NCBI GenBank assembly: GCA_963666415.2
Contig: CAXXPD010000002.1
Location: forward strand, 1,178,001 to 1,242,000
Direction of reading: 5' to 3'
Length of the DNA stretch: 64,000 nucleotides
Source of the DNA: Bin87 sp963666415
GTDB taxonomy: Bacteria; Chloroflexota; Dehalococcoidia; Lucifugimonadales; UBA3495
Shown here: one piece after another, positions 26,468 through 34,710 of the stretch
How positions within the stretch are numbered: the stretch's first letter is position 1
How the letters are laid out: each line of letters begins with the position of its first letter
Position numbers and translations under genes: made by a program
Notes under the pieces: model-generated
Told to the model about the DNA's origin: nothing
What the model saw: the letters and a program-made list of their open reading frames with translations, nothing else
Databases searched by the model: none

Positions 26468-27304
26468 ATGGCAATCACGGTCGGCATGGGCGAGTATGTG
26501 TACGAATACCAACCGGAGTGGCCCCGTCTTCCGGTCGGACAGGGTTTTCGCGGCATCAGCGGCGTTGCCGTTGACAGCCACGACCGCGTGTACGTGTTCC
26601 AGCGGCAGGGTCCGCCCGTGCTGGTATTCGACCCGGACGGGAACCCGCTGGCAGCCTGGGAACGCACGGACGGAGTGCCCGCCGATGCTCACCACATCCA
26701 CATCGGACCCGACGACTCCGTGTACCTGGTGGACCGCGACGCCCACCAGATACTGAGATACTCAACCGACGGCGCGTTGCTTTCCACCATCGGCGCCCGC
26801 GACCGCCCCGCGTTGCAGGCGCCGTTCAACCACCCGGCGGACATCTGCGTCGCACCCTCCGGCGATCTCTACGTCGCCGACGGCTATGGCAACTCCAGCG
26901 TCCACCGTTTCGCGCCGGACGGAACGCTGATCGCGTCCTTCGGCAGTCCCGGTCGCGGCCCCGGCGAGTTCATCGTGCCCCACAGCATCCGCGTGTCGGA
27001 AGACGGCCGGGTCTACGTCGCCGACCGGGAGAACAACCGGGTGCAGGTGTTCACCACCGATGGCGAGTTCCTAGACCAGTGGACCGATTTCAGATGCCCC
27101 ATGGGAATTCACATCGACGCCCAGCAGACGGTGTACGTGTCCGACCAGGTGCCGCGCCTCAGCATCCTGAACCTGGACGGCGAACTGCTGGCCCGGGGCC
27201 GCACCTTCGAGCACGCCCACCAGATCTACACCGACTCCCAGGGCAACAGCTACGGCGCCGACACCTCCACCCAGCGCGTCCAGAAACTCGCCCGCGTGCG
27301 GTGA
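26468..27304 (+). CDS. NHL-repeat beta-propeller protein
   Basis: 278 residues from the ATG at 26468, preceded by GGAGG. Five or six NHL blades are legible. Each has the pattern 'D-S-x-D-R-V-Y-V-x-D-R ... I-x-V-F-x-x-x-G': for example GVAVDSHDRVYVFQRQG, HIHIGPDDSVYLVDRDAHQI, DICVAPSGDLYVADGYGN and SIRVSEDGRVYVADRENNRV. No signal peptide, so it is cytoplasmic. The resemblance is to the propeller of peptidylglycine lyase-like proteins, but function in bacteria is unknown. A close relative with one extra loop is at 47209-48102 beside the selenoprotein and LLM genes. It ends in a strong palindrome at 27331. Confidence 0.85.
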   Translation: MAITVGMGEYVYEYQPEWPRLPVGQGFRGISGVAVDSHDRVYVFQRQGPPVLVFDPDGNPLAAWERTDGVPADAHHIHIGPDDSVYLVDRDAHQILRYSTDGALLSTIGARDRPALQAPFNHPADICVAPSGDLYVADGYGNSSVHRFAPDGTLIASFGSPGRGPGEFIVPHSIRVSEDGRVYVADRENNRVQVFTTDGEFLDQWTDFRCPMGIHIDAQQTVYVSDQVPRLSILNLDGELLARGRTFEHAHQIYTDSQGNSYGADTSTQRVQKLARVR

Positions 27305-27330
27305 ATGGTGGGTGGCTGGGGTCGTGTGTT

Positions 27331-27374
27331 GGCTCCTTGTAGGGGCGACGCATGCGTCGCCCCTACAAGGAGCC
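27331..27374. repeat. 44-bp perfect palindrome
   Basis: Arms of 22 bp centred on CATG at 27351-27354, with core GTAGGGGCGACG on the left arm. It lies 27 bp after the NHL stop. It may act as a transcription terminator or be one of the widespread GTAGGGGCGA-type repeats of Chloroflexota and Cyanobacteria. Confidence 0.85.
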
Positions 27375-27466
27375 CAGCTGTTTGGTCTGCGGGCGCTATT
27401 TGTCATTCAACAATGTGGTGCCCAATGCTGCCAATGCGGTTATGCCCACCGGTAGCAGGCCAAAGT

Positions 27467-27820
27467 AGAGTCCCAGGAAGTGGTGTAAGAGTTAGGCGGT
27501 TGGCCGAAAGTTGACCACCGCGTCATCCTTGTCTGGACTTTGCACAAAAGCCAGATAAATTATAAGAACAGGGTAAGCTGGCCGGACCCTCCTCGAAAAA
27601 GGCCAATCAATGCTCACCCTGCCCAACGCGATTGTACCCGTACTCCATCCCTTCGCCACGCTGTTTCGCAACCCGACCTGGCTGAAAGCCCAGGCACATC
27701 CAGCCGCCGGTGGAAGCCACCAACTTCAGCAGGGCCATGGTGGAACTGGGCATCCAGCAGATTTTCGCCCGCTCACCCCAGGCCCAGGGCCGGGTGGAAC
27801 GAATGGCGCGAACCTTTGCG
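27467..27820 (+). mobile_element. Patchwork of three IS fragments
   Basis: 27467-27530 is the inverted end of an IS256 element (compare 61875-61935). At 27531 it changes to the left end of an IS4-type element, with CTGGACTTTGCACAAAAG and the first 28 codons of its transposase (starting 27610), identical or nearly so to 53083-53248. At about 27694 it changes to an ISNCY transposase fragment (FSRAMVELGIQQIFARSPQA) ending near 27815. None is functional. Confidence 0.8.
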
Positions 27821-27893
27821 GTGAAGCTCCACCCGTTTCATGATTGCCATGCACCGCAACGTCAGAGCGGAGTATCCCCAGTTCAACAACGCG

Positions 27894-27922
27894 TTGACAG
27901 TGGCGGAGCCTCCGTTTATGGT
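27894..27922 (+). promoter_or_regulatory. Candidate sigma-70-type promoter
   Basis: TTGACA at 27894-27899 and TATGGT at 27917-27922 with a 17-bp spacer, 54 bp ahead of the DUF5679 gene. It fits the consensus but is not experimentally supported. Confidence 0.4.
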
Positions 27923-27976
27923 GTGGCGCCACACTCCGATCTACACTGCTGTCGCCGCTAACGAAGGAGCAACCCA

Positions 27977-28138
27977 ATGGCCATCGAGATCTATTGCGTG
28001 AAGTGCAAGGCGAAGACCGACTCAAGCAACGTGGAGTCGGTGACGATGAAGAATGGCCGGCCAGCGACCAAGGCCGTGTGCGCGGTGTGCGGCGCCGGCA
28101 AGTACCGTATCGGTGCGACGCCAGCGGAGACGAGTTGA
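27977..28138 (+). CDS. DUF5679-type zinc-ribbon protein (53 aa)
   Basis: Preceded by AAGGAGCAACCCA. The whole protein is one zinc ribbon: IEIYCVKCKAKT, then VTMKNGRPATKAVCAVCGAG and KYRIG, with two CxxC pairs (Cys7/Cys10 and Cys31/Cys34). The block 'MKNGRPA-x-K-x-x-C-x-x-C-G' is diagnostic for DUF5679, a family common in Chloroflexota and Actinobacteria, sometimes linked to topoisomerase or ribosome genes. Function is unknown. It is one of the few intact host genes in an otherwise transposon-filled stretch. Confidence 0.8.
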   Translation: MAIEIYCVKCKAKTDSSNVESVTMKNGRPATKAVCAVCGAGKYRIGATPAETS

Positions 28139-28288
28139 GCCAAGCGCATTGCCTTAACAAAGCGGGCTTCCCTCGCTACGGGTCCGCTCCTACGGAATGA
28201 TTGTCGACACACCACACCCACGACAACCGCGTGTCCTCTGACGTGACTACCGGCACAATTGCCGATCGGTTGAGAAAACTGCTTGCCT

Positions 28289-29084
28289 TCGGTAACGGTT
28301 TTGTTGAGGCAATGCACCCCGCACGAAGGTCGGCCAGGGTAAATTCAAGGTCTGGCGATGGCGACTCTCCCGGCTCGATGCCGGTCGGGCGCTTTCGTTG
28401 GGGAGAAGTGGTGGAGAGTTTTCTGGGCCAGCCTCCTTTGGCTGGCCTTCCTGTGCTCGCTGACGGCTCGAGGCCTCAGCGGGGTGGAACTGGTCGTCTC
28501 CGATGCTCACCAGGGGCTGAAGAACGCCATCGCCGTGGTGTTTGCTGGAGGCAGCTGGCAACGCTGCCGCACCCACTTCATGGCCAACCTGCTCACCCGA
28601 GTGCCCAAGCGTGCCCAACCTGGCGTGGCCACCATGGTGCGCACCATCTACCAGCAACTGTCTCCCGCCGAGGTCCACGGCCAATTGGACCGAGTGGTGG
28701 AACAACTCCGGGAGCCCTTTCCCCAGGTGGTGGAGCTGCTGGCGGACGCTGCGCCGGACATCCTGGCCTGCACGGCCTTCCCAGTGGCCCACTGGCAGAG
28801 GCTGTGGTCCAACAACCCACAGGAACGGCTGAACCGAGAGATCCGTCGCCGCATAGCCTGCCCCCGAAAGGGGACGTGGTGGGCATCTTCCCCAACCGGC
28901 TGTGGGCGCGGTGCTAGCCGAGCAACACGACGAATGGGCCGAAGCCCGCCGCTACCTCACCATCCCCAACGCCGTCGGCAACGAGTCACTGCCGACGCCC
29001 AATATGCTGGAAGCAGCGGCCTGATCAACACCAACGAGGATGACGCACTTTTACACCTATTGACGGGACACTACCCTGCGATGG
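28289..29084 (+). pseudogene. IS256 transposase with internal deletion
   Basis: A solo inverted end of the rve element lies at about 28290-28315. From ~28409 an IS256-type transposase reads VVESFLGQP, then jumps to LWLAFLCSLTARGLSGVELV and continues through VSDAHQGLKNAIAVVF, RCRTHFMANLLTR and NPQERLNREIRRR. The 50-odd residues that carry the first catalytic Asp (present in the intact copy at 60624-61835) are deleted. A second frame change follows near 28850. The right end, CTTTTACACCTATTGACGGG, is at about 29048-29067. Confidence 0.8.
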
Positions 29085-29123
29085 CACTGCTAAACAACGG
29101 TTCTTCGAGGAGCTCTTCCCAAG

Positions 29124-30822
29124 CCCGAATCCACCGACGGGATGTAGCGGTGGCGAGCAGACAGTGTATGCGGGACACGGGAAAGCCGCGGTGAGGCTTG
29201 GACCCCAATGAAACGAACTGGGCGAGGGATGTTGCAGCCGCGCGATGGGGATGACGACGGCCAAATGGGGCGGCGGAGGGCGAGATCGTCAGGGCAGACG
29301 GTAGCAGGAGGCACTCAGAGCAGGGCCTGGCGCGGGTCGGCGAGGCGTTTGAGTAGCCTGGGGGACGGGTCAGACCCCGTGGGCGGCGTCAGGAAGGAAG
29401 TGGCAGGGCGCGCAGTCGGGCCAGGGCGCTACTGAACTGGTTTTGCCAGGGCCAGCTGTGGGGCAGGTGCAGGGTGAGGCGGCGCGCCTTGCGGGTGAGC
29501 GAGAGGAAGCGTCGTCGGAGGGTCTTGGTGGTCAGCACCGGCTCGCCCAGGCCGATGCGCGTTGTCCAGCGGGCCAGGTTGTGGGCCGTGACCTGTACGG
29601 CCAGCCAGGCGGCGTTGGCGGGGAAGCGCCCCGAGGGGAGATGATTGAGCCCCACGCCGTACTTCAGGTCGCGGATGGCATTCTCGATCTCGGCGTGGCG
29701 GCGATGGTCGGCCTCGAGATCCAGGGTGTCGCCCTCACGGTCGGTGATGAAGGCGTGGTAGCTGTAGTTGGTAAACAGCGCCAGTTGGGACCCGGGCGTG
29801 GGCTTGACACGGCGGACGATGAGCCGCACCGGCACAGCGTCGGGCTCCCCCTGGAAAGGAGTGTATTCAGTCTCGGCCACATCGGCGGCGCCCTCCATCC
29901 AGTAAGGTATGGGCGTCCAGTCCCCCTCGGGTATGGCCTCGATGAGGTTGCGCAGGCCTTGGTGCTGGCGGACGGTGATGGAGAAACGGACCTTCATCTT
30001 TCGGCAGGCGGCGACGCTGGCATGGGTGTAGAAGCCGCTGTCGGCCCGCATGGTGAGTGGTCCGGTGGCTCCGGCATGGCGCACCCGGCCCACCGTCTCC
30101 CGCAGGAAGTGGGCGGCGCCTCGGGCCGTGTTGGCGCGGCCCTCACGCAGCCGTGCCATCAGCACGTCGCCGGTGCCCGCGGCCACGGCGAGGATCGGGT
30201 GATAGCCTCGCTGGCCGGTGTACCCATGGTGGCGAGCTCCCTCCTTGCACAGCCCGTAGGTCTCGCAGAGGGTGGAGTCCAGGTCGATGGTCAACGGACC
30301 GTCGCCGGGTCCGGCCCCTGCGGCCCACGCCCGGGCCAGCAACTCCCGGCTCACCCGGTCCAGTTGCCGCGCGTGGCCCCACCGGAAACTCCGCAGGAAG
30401 GTCCCCAGGGTGGATGGCGCCTTGACCACACACCCCAGCACCCGCACCGTCCCGCCCGCCCGCAGCGCATCGGCGTCGTCAATGCAGTCGCCGCCCGCCA
30501 GCGCCGACGCCACCAGGGTCAGCATCTGGTCGCCAGCGTTGGCTCGTCCGGGCGCATCCCCCAGGTCAACGTGGCAGTCCACCAGTTCACCCAGGCCCAG
30601 GTGGTGGGCCAGGGTGACCGGCAGCAGCAGCCCCGCATTGGCCACCAGGCGGTGATCATCAAAGGCAACGTGGATGCGGTCGGGGTGCTCAAGTGGTAGC
30701 ATCTTCTGGGTGCTCCTCGTTTCGGGTCGGTTTTCTGTTTCAAAAACCATTATCCCCGAACACGGGAGCACTTTCTTACCCCTTCAGTACGCCGACCCCG
30801 TCATATCTTCGGTGGATTGGGG
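29124..30822 (-). mobile_element. IS1380-family element, copy C (diverged)
   Basis: Terminal repeats CCCGAATCCACCGA at 29124 and TTCGGTGGATTGGGG ending at 30822. It is clearly more diverged from A, B and D, which resemble one another closely. The 260 bp after the transposase are non-coding and differ from the other copies. Confidence 0.9.
29389..30702 (-). CDS. IS1380 transposase, intact (copy C)
   Basis: 437 residues from the ATG at 30702. The core motifs TIDLDSTLCETYG, LTMRADSGFYTHAS and AEIENAIRDLKYG are present. Substitutions relative to copy B are spread evenly and mostly conservative. This indicates a separate lineage of the element that kept its function, not a decaying copy. Confidence 0.95.
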   Translation of the reverse strand: MLPLEHPDRIHVAFDDHRLVANAGLLLPVTLAHHLGLGELVDCHVDLGDAPGRANAGDQMLTLVASALAGGDCIDDADALRAGGTVRVLGCVVKAPSTLGTFLRSFRWGHARQLDRVSRELLARAWAAGAGPGDGPLTIDLDSTLCETYGLCKEGARHHGYTGQRGYHPILAVAAGTGDVLMARLREGRANTARGAAHFLRETVGRVRHAGATGPLTMRADSGFYTHASVAACRKMKVRFSITVRQHQGLRNLIEAIPEGDWTPIPYWMEGAADVAETEYTPFQGEPDAVPVRLIVRRVKPTPGSQLALFTNYSYHAFITDREGDTLDLEADHRRHAEIENAIRDLKYGVGLNHLPSGRFPANAAWLAVQVTAHNLARWTTRIGLGEPVLTTKTLRRRFLSLTRKARRLTLHLPHSWPWQNQFSSALARLRALPLPS

Positions 30823-30891
30823 CTAAGCTTGGTTGCCACTCGGTGACGACGACGAACCTGACCTGTTTTGTTGCTCAGTGCTCTTGGCGGA

Positions 30892-31221
30892 TCACCGTTT
30901 GGCTGTAATGTTCTTGTTGTACCGCCGGTGTTTTTCAGCGCACGGCGGGCACCTGGTCTGGCCTGGGATTGCCGGCTGGGAGCAAGTCTTGCATATGCCA
31001 AGCTCTTTCGCCTTTTGTCGTCGCTCTTTTTCACGGTCGCGGGCGTATTGTCTACGCTCGGGCCGTTGATTTCTACTCTTCTCGTATTCGCGGCGTTTCT
31101 GTATGCGCTCTTGAAGTGCTAGCGGGGTTGGAATGGGGCGCGGCTTCTTGTCCCTGTTGGGTTCCTTGACTCTGATTTTGCGTTTTGAAGCCTTTGTCTG
31201 TCTCGCTGGCCTGCCGGGCAA
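30892..31221 (-). CDS. Zinc-ribbon protein A' (paralogue of 19-21 kb gene)
   Basis: The C-terminal 75 residues are secure: PTPLALQERIQKRREYEKSR, a basic helix, then GICKTCSQPAIPGQTRCPPC and AEKHRRYN. They align with gene A. The start is unclear; a TTG at 31221 gives 109 residues. The frame is open further upstream through the last, degenerate CRISPR repeat, so the original start may have been lost there. It lies immediately beyond the trailer end of the CRISPR array. Two CxxC pairs and the basic helix suggest nucleic-acid binding. No known family name. Confidence 0.55.
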   Translation of the reverse strand: MPGRPARQTKASKRKIRVKEPNRDKKPRPIPTPLALQERIQKRREYEKSRNQRPERRQYARDREKERRQKAKELGICKTCSQPAIPGQTRCPPCAEKHRRYNKNITAKR

Positions 31222-31244
31222 CGGAATGGTGCACTCGAAATTAA

Positions 31245-31640
31245 TTCTTTTGGAATAGCGTAGCGGGCCAACACGCGTCGGAAAAACTTCAGGTCCGCAA
31301 AATAAGGTATATCCCTGCTTACGCGGGGCCAACGCTTCACATTCATTCGAAACAGCTACGGCTATGGGGGTATATCCCTGCTTGCGCAGGGCCAAAAGAC
31401 GGTTCAGGAAGCCGTTGGCGTAACGCTCGGGTATATCCCTGCTTACGCGGGGCCAACGCCCCCAGAATTCCTGTTCCAACGCCGTTTCGAGGTATATCCC
31501 TGCTTACGCGGGGCCAACGCGCTGTAGCCCCGTTTTTGGGCCTGTTTGGGCGGTATATCCCTGCTTACGCGGGGCCAACAGAGTGGAGATGTGGATGTAC
31601 GCCACCTCACGGGGTATATCCCTGCTTACGCGGGGTCGTT
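31245..31640 (-). CRISPR. Orphan CRISPR array, type I-E-like repeat
   Basis: Six recognisable 28-bp repeats begin at 31306, 31369, 31430, 31491, 31552 and 31613, and a strongly degenerate one lies at 31245-31272. Spacers are 33, 35, 33, 33, 33 and 33 bp. Read on the minus strand the repeat begins GTTGGCCCCGCG, has the palindromic CCCCGCG/GCAGGG stem and ends GGGATATACC, close to type I-E repeats (...GGGATAAACC). The far-left repeat keeps only its minus-strand 5' part, as expected for the trailer end, which supports minus-strand transcription. The repeat at 31369 has three variant positions. The repeat nearest the expected leader (31613-31640) has lost its first five bases, and no AT-rich leader follows. 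No cas gene is in the window. Confidence 0.95.
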
Positions 31641-31780
31641 CATGCCGCCGTGGAGGGCGGAATGTTCATGGCTGGTGCCGGCGGTCTCTGACGTGGCGGG
31701 AACGGGGGCGATGGTGGATACACTCAACGCGGATCCTGAAGTGGAGCAAGCGTTCCCGGCATAAAGGGCGCGTGCTGGCT

Positions 31781-32152
31781 TTACAGACCTGGCAGGGAGG
31801 GCGTAAGCGGTAGCTCGATGGCGGTGGGGAAGGTGTAGACCGGCGGCGCTGGATGGCGTGGTGTCGAAAGACCTGCTGTCGGTTCAGGGACGTGAGCGCC
31901 CGGCATCGTGGAGTTGATGATACCTTGGTCCTTGTCCACCAGGTGGGAACCCATCGTGCCGCAGTTGTCGCAGCGGTACGTGATGAGCTGGTGATCTGGC
32001 GTGATCTGGTCGATTGCCTTCCAGAATGGTGGGTCGGTGTTGACGTCGTTGAACAGATGGGAGCAGTTGTGGTCGCCCGGCTGCATCTGCCAGCCGCAGG
32101 GGTGCCAGTCGTGTTCGCATTCCTGTTCGGCTTCGGTGATGTCCGTTGGCAT
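31781..32152 (-). CDS. Hypothetical Cys/His-rich protein (123 aa)
   Basis: Third gene of the mutL group, 45 bp after the previous stop. The N-terminal 80 residues contain CEHDWHPCG, HNCSHLF and YRCDNCG, enough Cys and His for one or two zinc sites. The C-terminal 40 residues are Pro-rich and probably unstructured. I recognise no family. It is the gene closest to the leader side of the CRISPR array. Confidence 0.55.
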   Translation of the reverse strand: MPTDITEAEQECEHDWHPCGWQMQPGDHNCSHLFNDVNTDPPFWKAIDQITPDHQLITYRCDNCGTMGSHLVDKDQGIINSTMPGAHVPEPTAGLSTPRHPAPPVYTFPTAIELPLTPSLPGL

Positions 32153-32197
32153 GGTGTGGTCCTGTCGAAGGGCGGGGCTGGAGGGTGGTCGCCGGTA

Positions 32198-32647
32198 TCA
32201 GTGCCGGAAGATTTCTCCTGGGGTGAGTTCTTCGTCTGCGATGGCCTCAGTGACGGATGTGCTGCGCTCCCAGGGTTTGATGTCGTCCTCGTTGGTGCAG
32301 CGGGCAATGGCGCCGAGCGCTTTGCGGGTTTGTACCGGCGTCAGGTGCTCGAGGTCAACGACTTCGGAAAAGGTTGCTGCGGGGTTTTCTTCGTTGTATT
32401 CCTTGAGCAGTTCCTTGAGGTTTTCGGTGAGGCCATTGGTGTCGTGCTGGCGTGTGATGTCGTAAATCACGTAATCGGCGACGATGTGCTTTCTGATGTC
32501 ATCTGCGCCGGGCATGGCTGCGTACTCTTCTTCGGTCAGTGAGACGATTATCTCGGACTGTGCAGGCGTGGATTTGAGGTTGGCCAGGTACTGGAGTACT
32601 TCGGTGGTTGGCTTGATGGACACTTGGAACACTTGAGGTTGTTGCAT
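32198..32647 (-). CDS. Hypothetical protein (149 aa)
   Basis: Start at 32647 with GGAGAGAAC just upstream, 43 bp after the mutL stop, hence probably co-transcribed with mutL. The protein is acidic. It begins with a beta-strand-like VFQVSIKPTTEVLQYLANL and continues with helices (GLTENLKELLKEYNEENPAA, LTPVQTRKALGAIARC). There are no membrane segments and no motif I can name. The function may be unrelated to mismatch repair. Confidence 0.6.
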   Translation of the reverse strand: MQQPQVFQVSIKPTTEVLQYLANLKSTPAQSEIIVSLTEEEYAAMPGADDIRKHIVADYVIYDITRQHDTNGLTENLKELLKEYNEENPAATFSEVVDLEHLTPVQTRKALGAIARCTNEDDIKPWERSTSVTEAIADEELTPGEIFRH

Positions 32648-32690
32648 GGAGTTCTCTCCGTGAACGGTGTTATTTCGTTGATTGGTTGGG

Positions 32691-34535
32691 CTATCGTCTT
32701 TGGAATTCCTGCTCCAGTCGTAGCTTCGACAGATGGATGATGGTGGGCCGGCCGTGGGGGCAGCGGTGAGGTTCAGGCGTGTTCGAGAGCTTTGTGATGA
32801 TGGACTGCATCTCGTCCTGGCTCAATACGTCGCCGGCGCGGGTGGCAGAATGGCAGGCGATGGTGGCGGCGATGGCCTGTTGTGGCGAGCTGATGATCTG
32901 CTCGGCGGCAAACTCGTCCAGCAGTTTCTGCATGGCATGTTCGGCGCTTGGGCTGCGGTCTTGGGTCAGGGGTTGAGGCAACGCGGTGATCTCCCAAATT
33001 TGATGGTGCAGATGGTGGAACTCGAAGCCGTGCTGGCTGATCAAGTCCTGGTTGTCGATCAGCGTTTGGTTCTGGAACTCGTTGAGCGTTGCTTGCTCGG
33101 GCATCATCATGCGCTGGGAGAGTATGGATGCTGAGTCGTGCAGTCGCTGGACCTCGTCGTAGATGACCCGTTCGTGGGCAGCGTGTTGATCCAGCACGTA
33201 GATACCGTCTGGGCTGTCGGCGAGGATGAAAGTGCGCTGTGCTTGGCCGATCACCTTGAGTTGGGGCAAGGTGTCTCTTAGGTTGACGTGAGGCGCCGTG
33301 TCGGTCGTCACCATAGCGGGTACGTCACCGTGGTGGGTTATGGGGCTTGGGCTGCCCGGGCGTTGTGATGGTCTGGTTTGATGTGTGAGAGGTGATTCTT
33401 CGTGGTTGACGCTTTCGTCTGCGAGGGCTTGGTCTTCGTTGAAAGGCTGGTGCTGTTCCGTCGGGTGTGGTGGACTGCTTGTTCCGCGGCGAGTGTGTGC
33501 GCGTGAGGCGAAGGGCCGCGATGCTGGCTGGTGGACGAGTCCGTGGCCGACCAGGCTGTCCTGTATGGCTTGTTGTACCGCCGCGAATATCTTGGACTCG
33601 TGGCGAAACCTTACTTCCTGCTTGGTTGGATGGGCGTTTACGTCCACGAGGTGGCTCGGCATCGTTAGGTGGACGACGGCGATCGGGCGGCGGCCGATGG
33701 GCAGCGCGTTTCCGTAGCCTTTCTCGATTGCCCAGGCTAGGTTTCTGTCCTGTATCCAGCGTCCATTGACGGTGATGTAGATGTCGTTGCGGTTGGATCT
33801 GGTTAGGTCAGGATTGCTTGTATAGCCTTCAACGTTGACGTCGGGTGATTCAAGCAGCACGGGCAGCATCTTGTGGGCAACCTCGGCGCCCCAGATTTGC
33901 AGGATCGTCTCCTGTAGATTGCCGGTGCCATAGGTGATGAAGTTCTCGCGGTCGTCGTTGACGTACTGGAACCTGATGTGTGGGCACGCCATCGCATAAC
34001 TTGTGATGACGCGCTGCACCTGGGCGGCTTCGGTCGGCTTCGTCTTCAGGAACTTGAGCCGTGCTGGTTGATTGCTGAAGAGGTTCTCGACTTTGATTGA
34101 TGTACCGACCTGCGAGCTGGCCGGCTGTGGGTTATGCTGCGGTTCTCCGTAGCGTAGAGTAATGCTGGTGCCGGATTCGGCCGCTTGGTGGCGGCTGGTG
34201 CCGGTGAGTAACGACACGGCTGCGATGCTTGGAAGGGCCTCGCCGCGGAATCCCAATGTCTGGATGTCGGTCAGATCTTCCGCAGTGCGGAGCTTTGACG
34301 TGGCGTGCCGGCTGAAGGCCAGCATCAGGTCCGCTTCCGGTATTCCGTCGCCGTTGTCGACGACGTGTATGGACCGCGTTCCGCCATCCCTGATGTAGAC
34401 CTGCACGTTGCTTGCTTTGGCGTCGATGGCGTTCTCGACCAGTTCCTTCACGACGGATGCTGGTCTTTCGACGACTTCTCCGGCCGCAATCTGGGCGGCG
34501 ACTGATGGGTGGAGTACTTCGATCTGGTTGGGCAT
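32691..34535 (-). CDS. mutL: DNA mismatch repair protein MutL
   Basis: 614 residues from the ATG at 34535 with AAGGCGGA upstream. A GHKL ATPase domain occupies residues 1-330, with IAAGEVVERPASVVKELVEN (motif I), VVDNGDGIPEADL (motif II), RHATSKLRTAEDL and GFRGEALPSI (motif III). A Pro/Ser/His-rich linker (about 345-430) leads to the C-terminal dimerisation/endonuclease domain with VLDQHAAHERVIYDE, ACHSATRAGD and CPHGRPTIIH. These are the nicking-endonuclease motifs of MutL proteins from bacteria without MutH. The last position of the DQHA-x2-E-x4-E motif is Asp, with a Glu one residue later. No mutS is in the window. An upstream ATG in the same frame would add 38 atypical residues. Confidence 0.97.
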   Translation of the reverse strand: MPNQIEVLHPSVAAQIAAGEVVERPASVVKELVENAIDAKASNVQVYIRDGGTRSIHVVDNGDGIPEADLMLAFSRHATSKLRTAEDLTDIQTLGFRGEALPSIAAVSLLTGTSRHQAAESGTSITLRYGEPQHNPQPASSQVGTSIKVENLFSNQPARLKFLKTKPTEAAQVQRVITSYAMACPHIRFQYVNDDRENFITYGTGNLQETILQIWGAEVAHKMLPVLLESPDVNVEGYTSNPDLTRSNRNDIYITVNGRWIQDRNLAWAIEKGYGNALPIGRRPIAVVHLTMPSHLVDVNAHPTKQEVRFRHESKIFAAVQQAIQDSLVGHGLVHQPASRPFASRAHTRRGTSSPPHPTEQHQPFNEDQALADESVNHEESPLTHQTRPSQRPGSPSPITHHGDVPAMVTTDTAPHVNLRDTLPQLKVIGQAQRTFILADSPDGIYVLDQHAAHERVIYDEVQRLHDSASILSQRMMMPEQATLNEFQNQTLIDNQDLISQHGFEFHHLHHQIWEITALPQPLTQDRSPSAEHAMQKLLDEFAAEQIISSPQQAIAATIACHSATRAGDVLSQDEMQSIITKLSNTPEPHRCPHGRPTIIHLSKLRLEQEFQRR

Positions 34536-34710
34536 ACTGTTCCGCCTTTTTGGATGTCGCCTGTTTTCTTCGTGGATTCGTTCACTCCATTTTGGTTGGC
34601 TTGTCGGCACTCGAATATCTTCTGCAGTGCTGAGTGGTTCCTGCCGCACGCGGTAGCGGGTCGTAAGGCTGCGGCCGCAATTTCGGCGCTCTCAATGATG
34701 TCCGTGCTGC

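Noticed and set aside
31306..31612. Spacers that target the IS elements in this window
   Set aside because: I compared the spacers by eye with the window and saw no match outside the array. A proper search was not possible.
31245..31640. A linked CRISPR-Cas locus
   Set aside because: No cas gene was seen. The neighbours are mutL-associated genes and a zinc-ribbon gene, so only the array is claimed.
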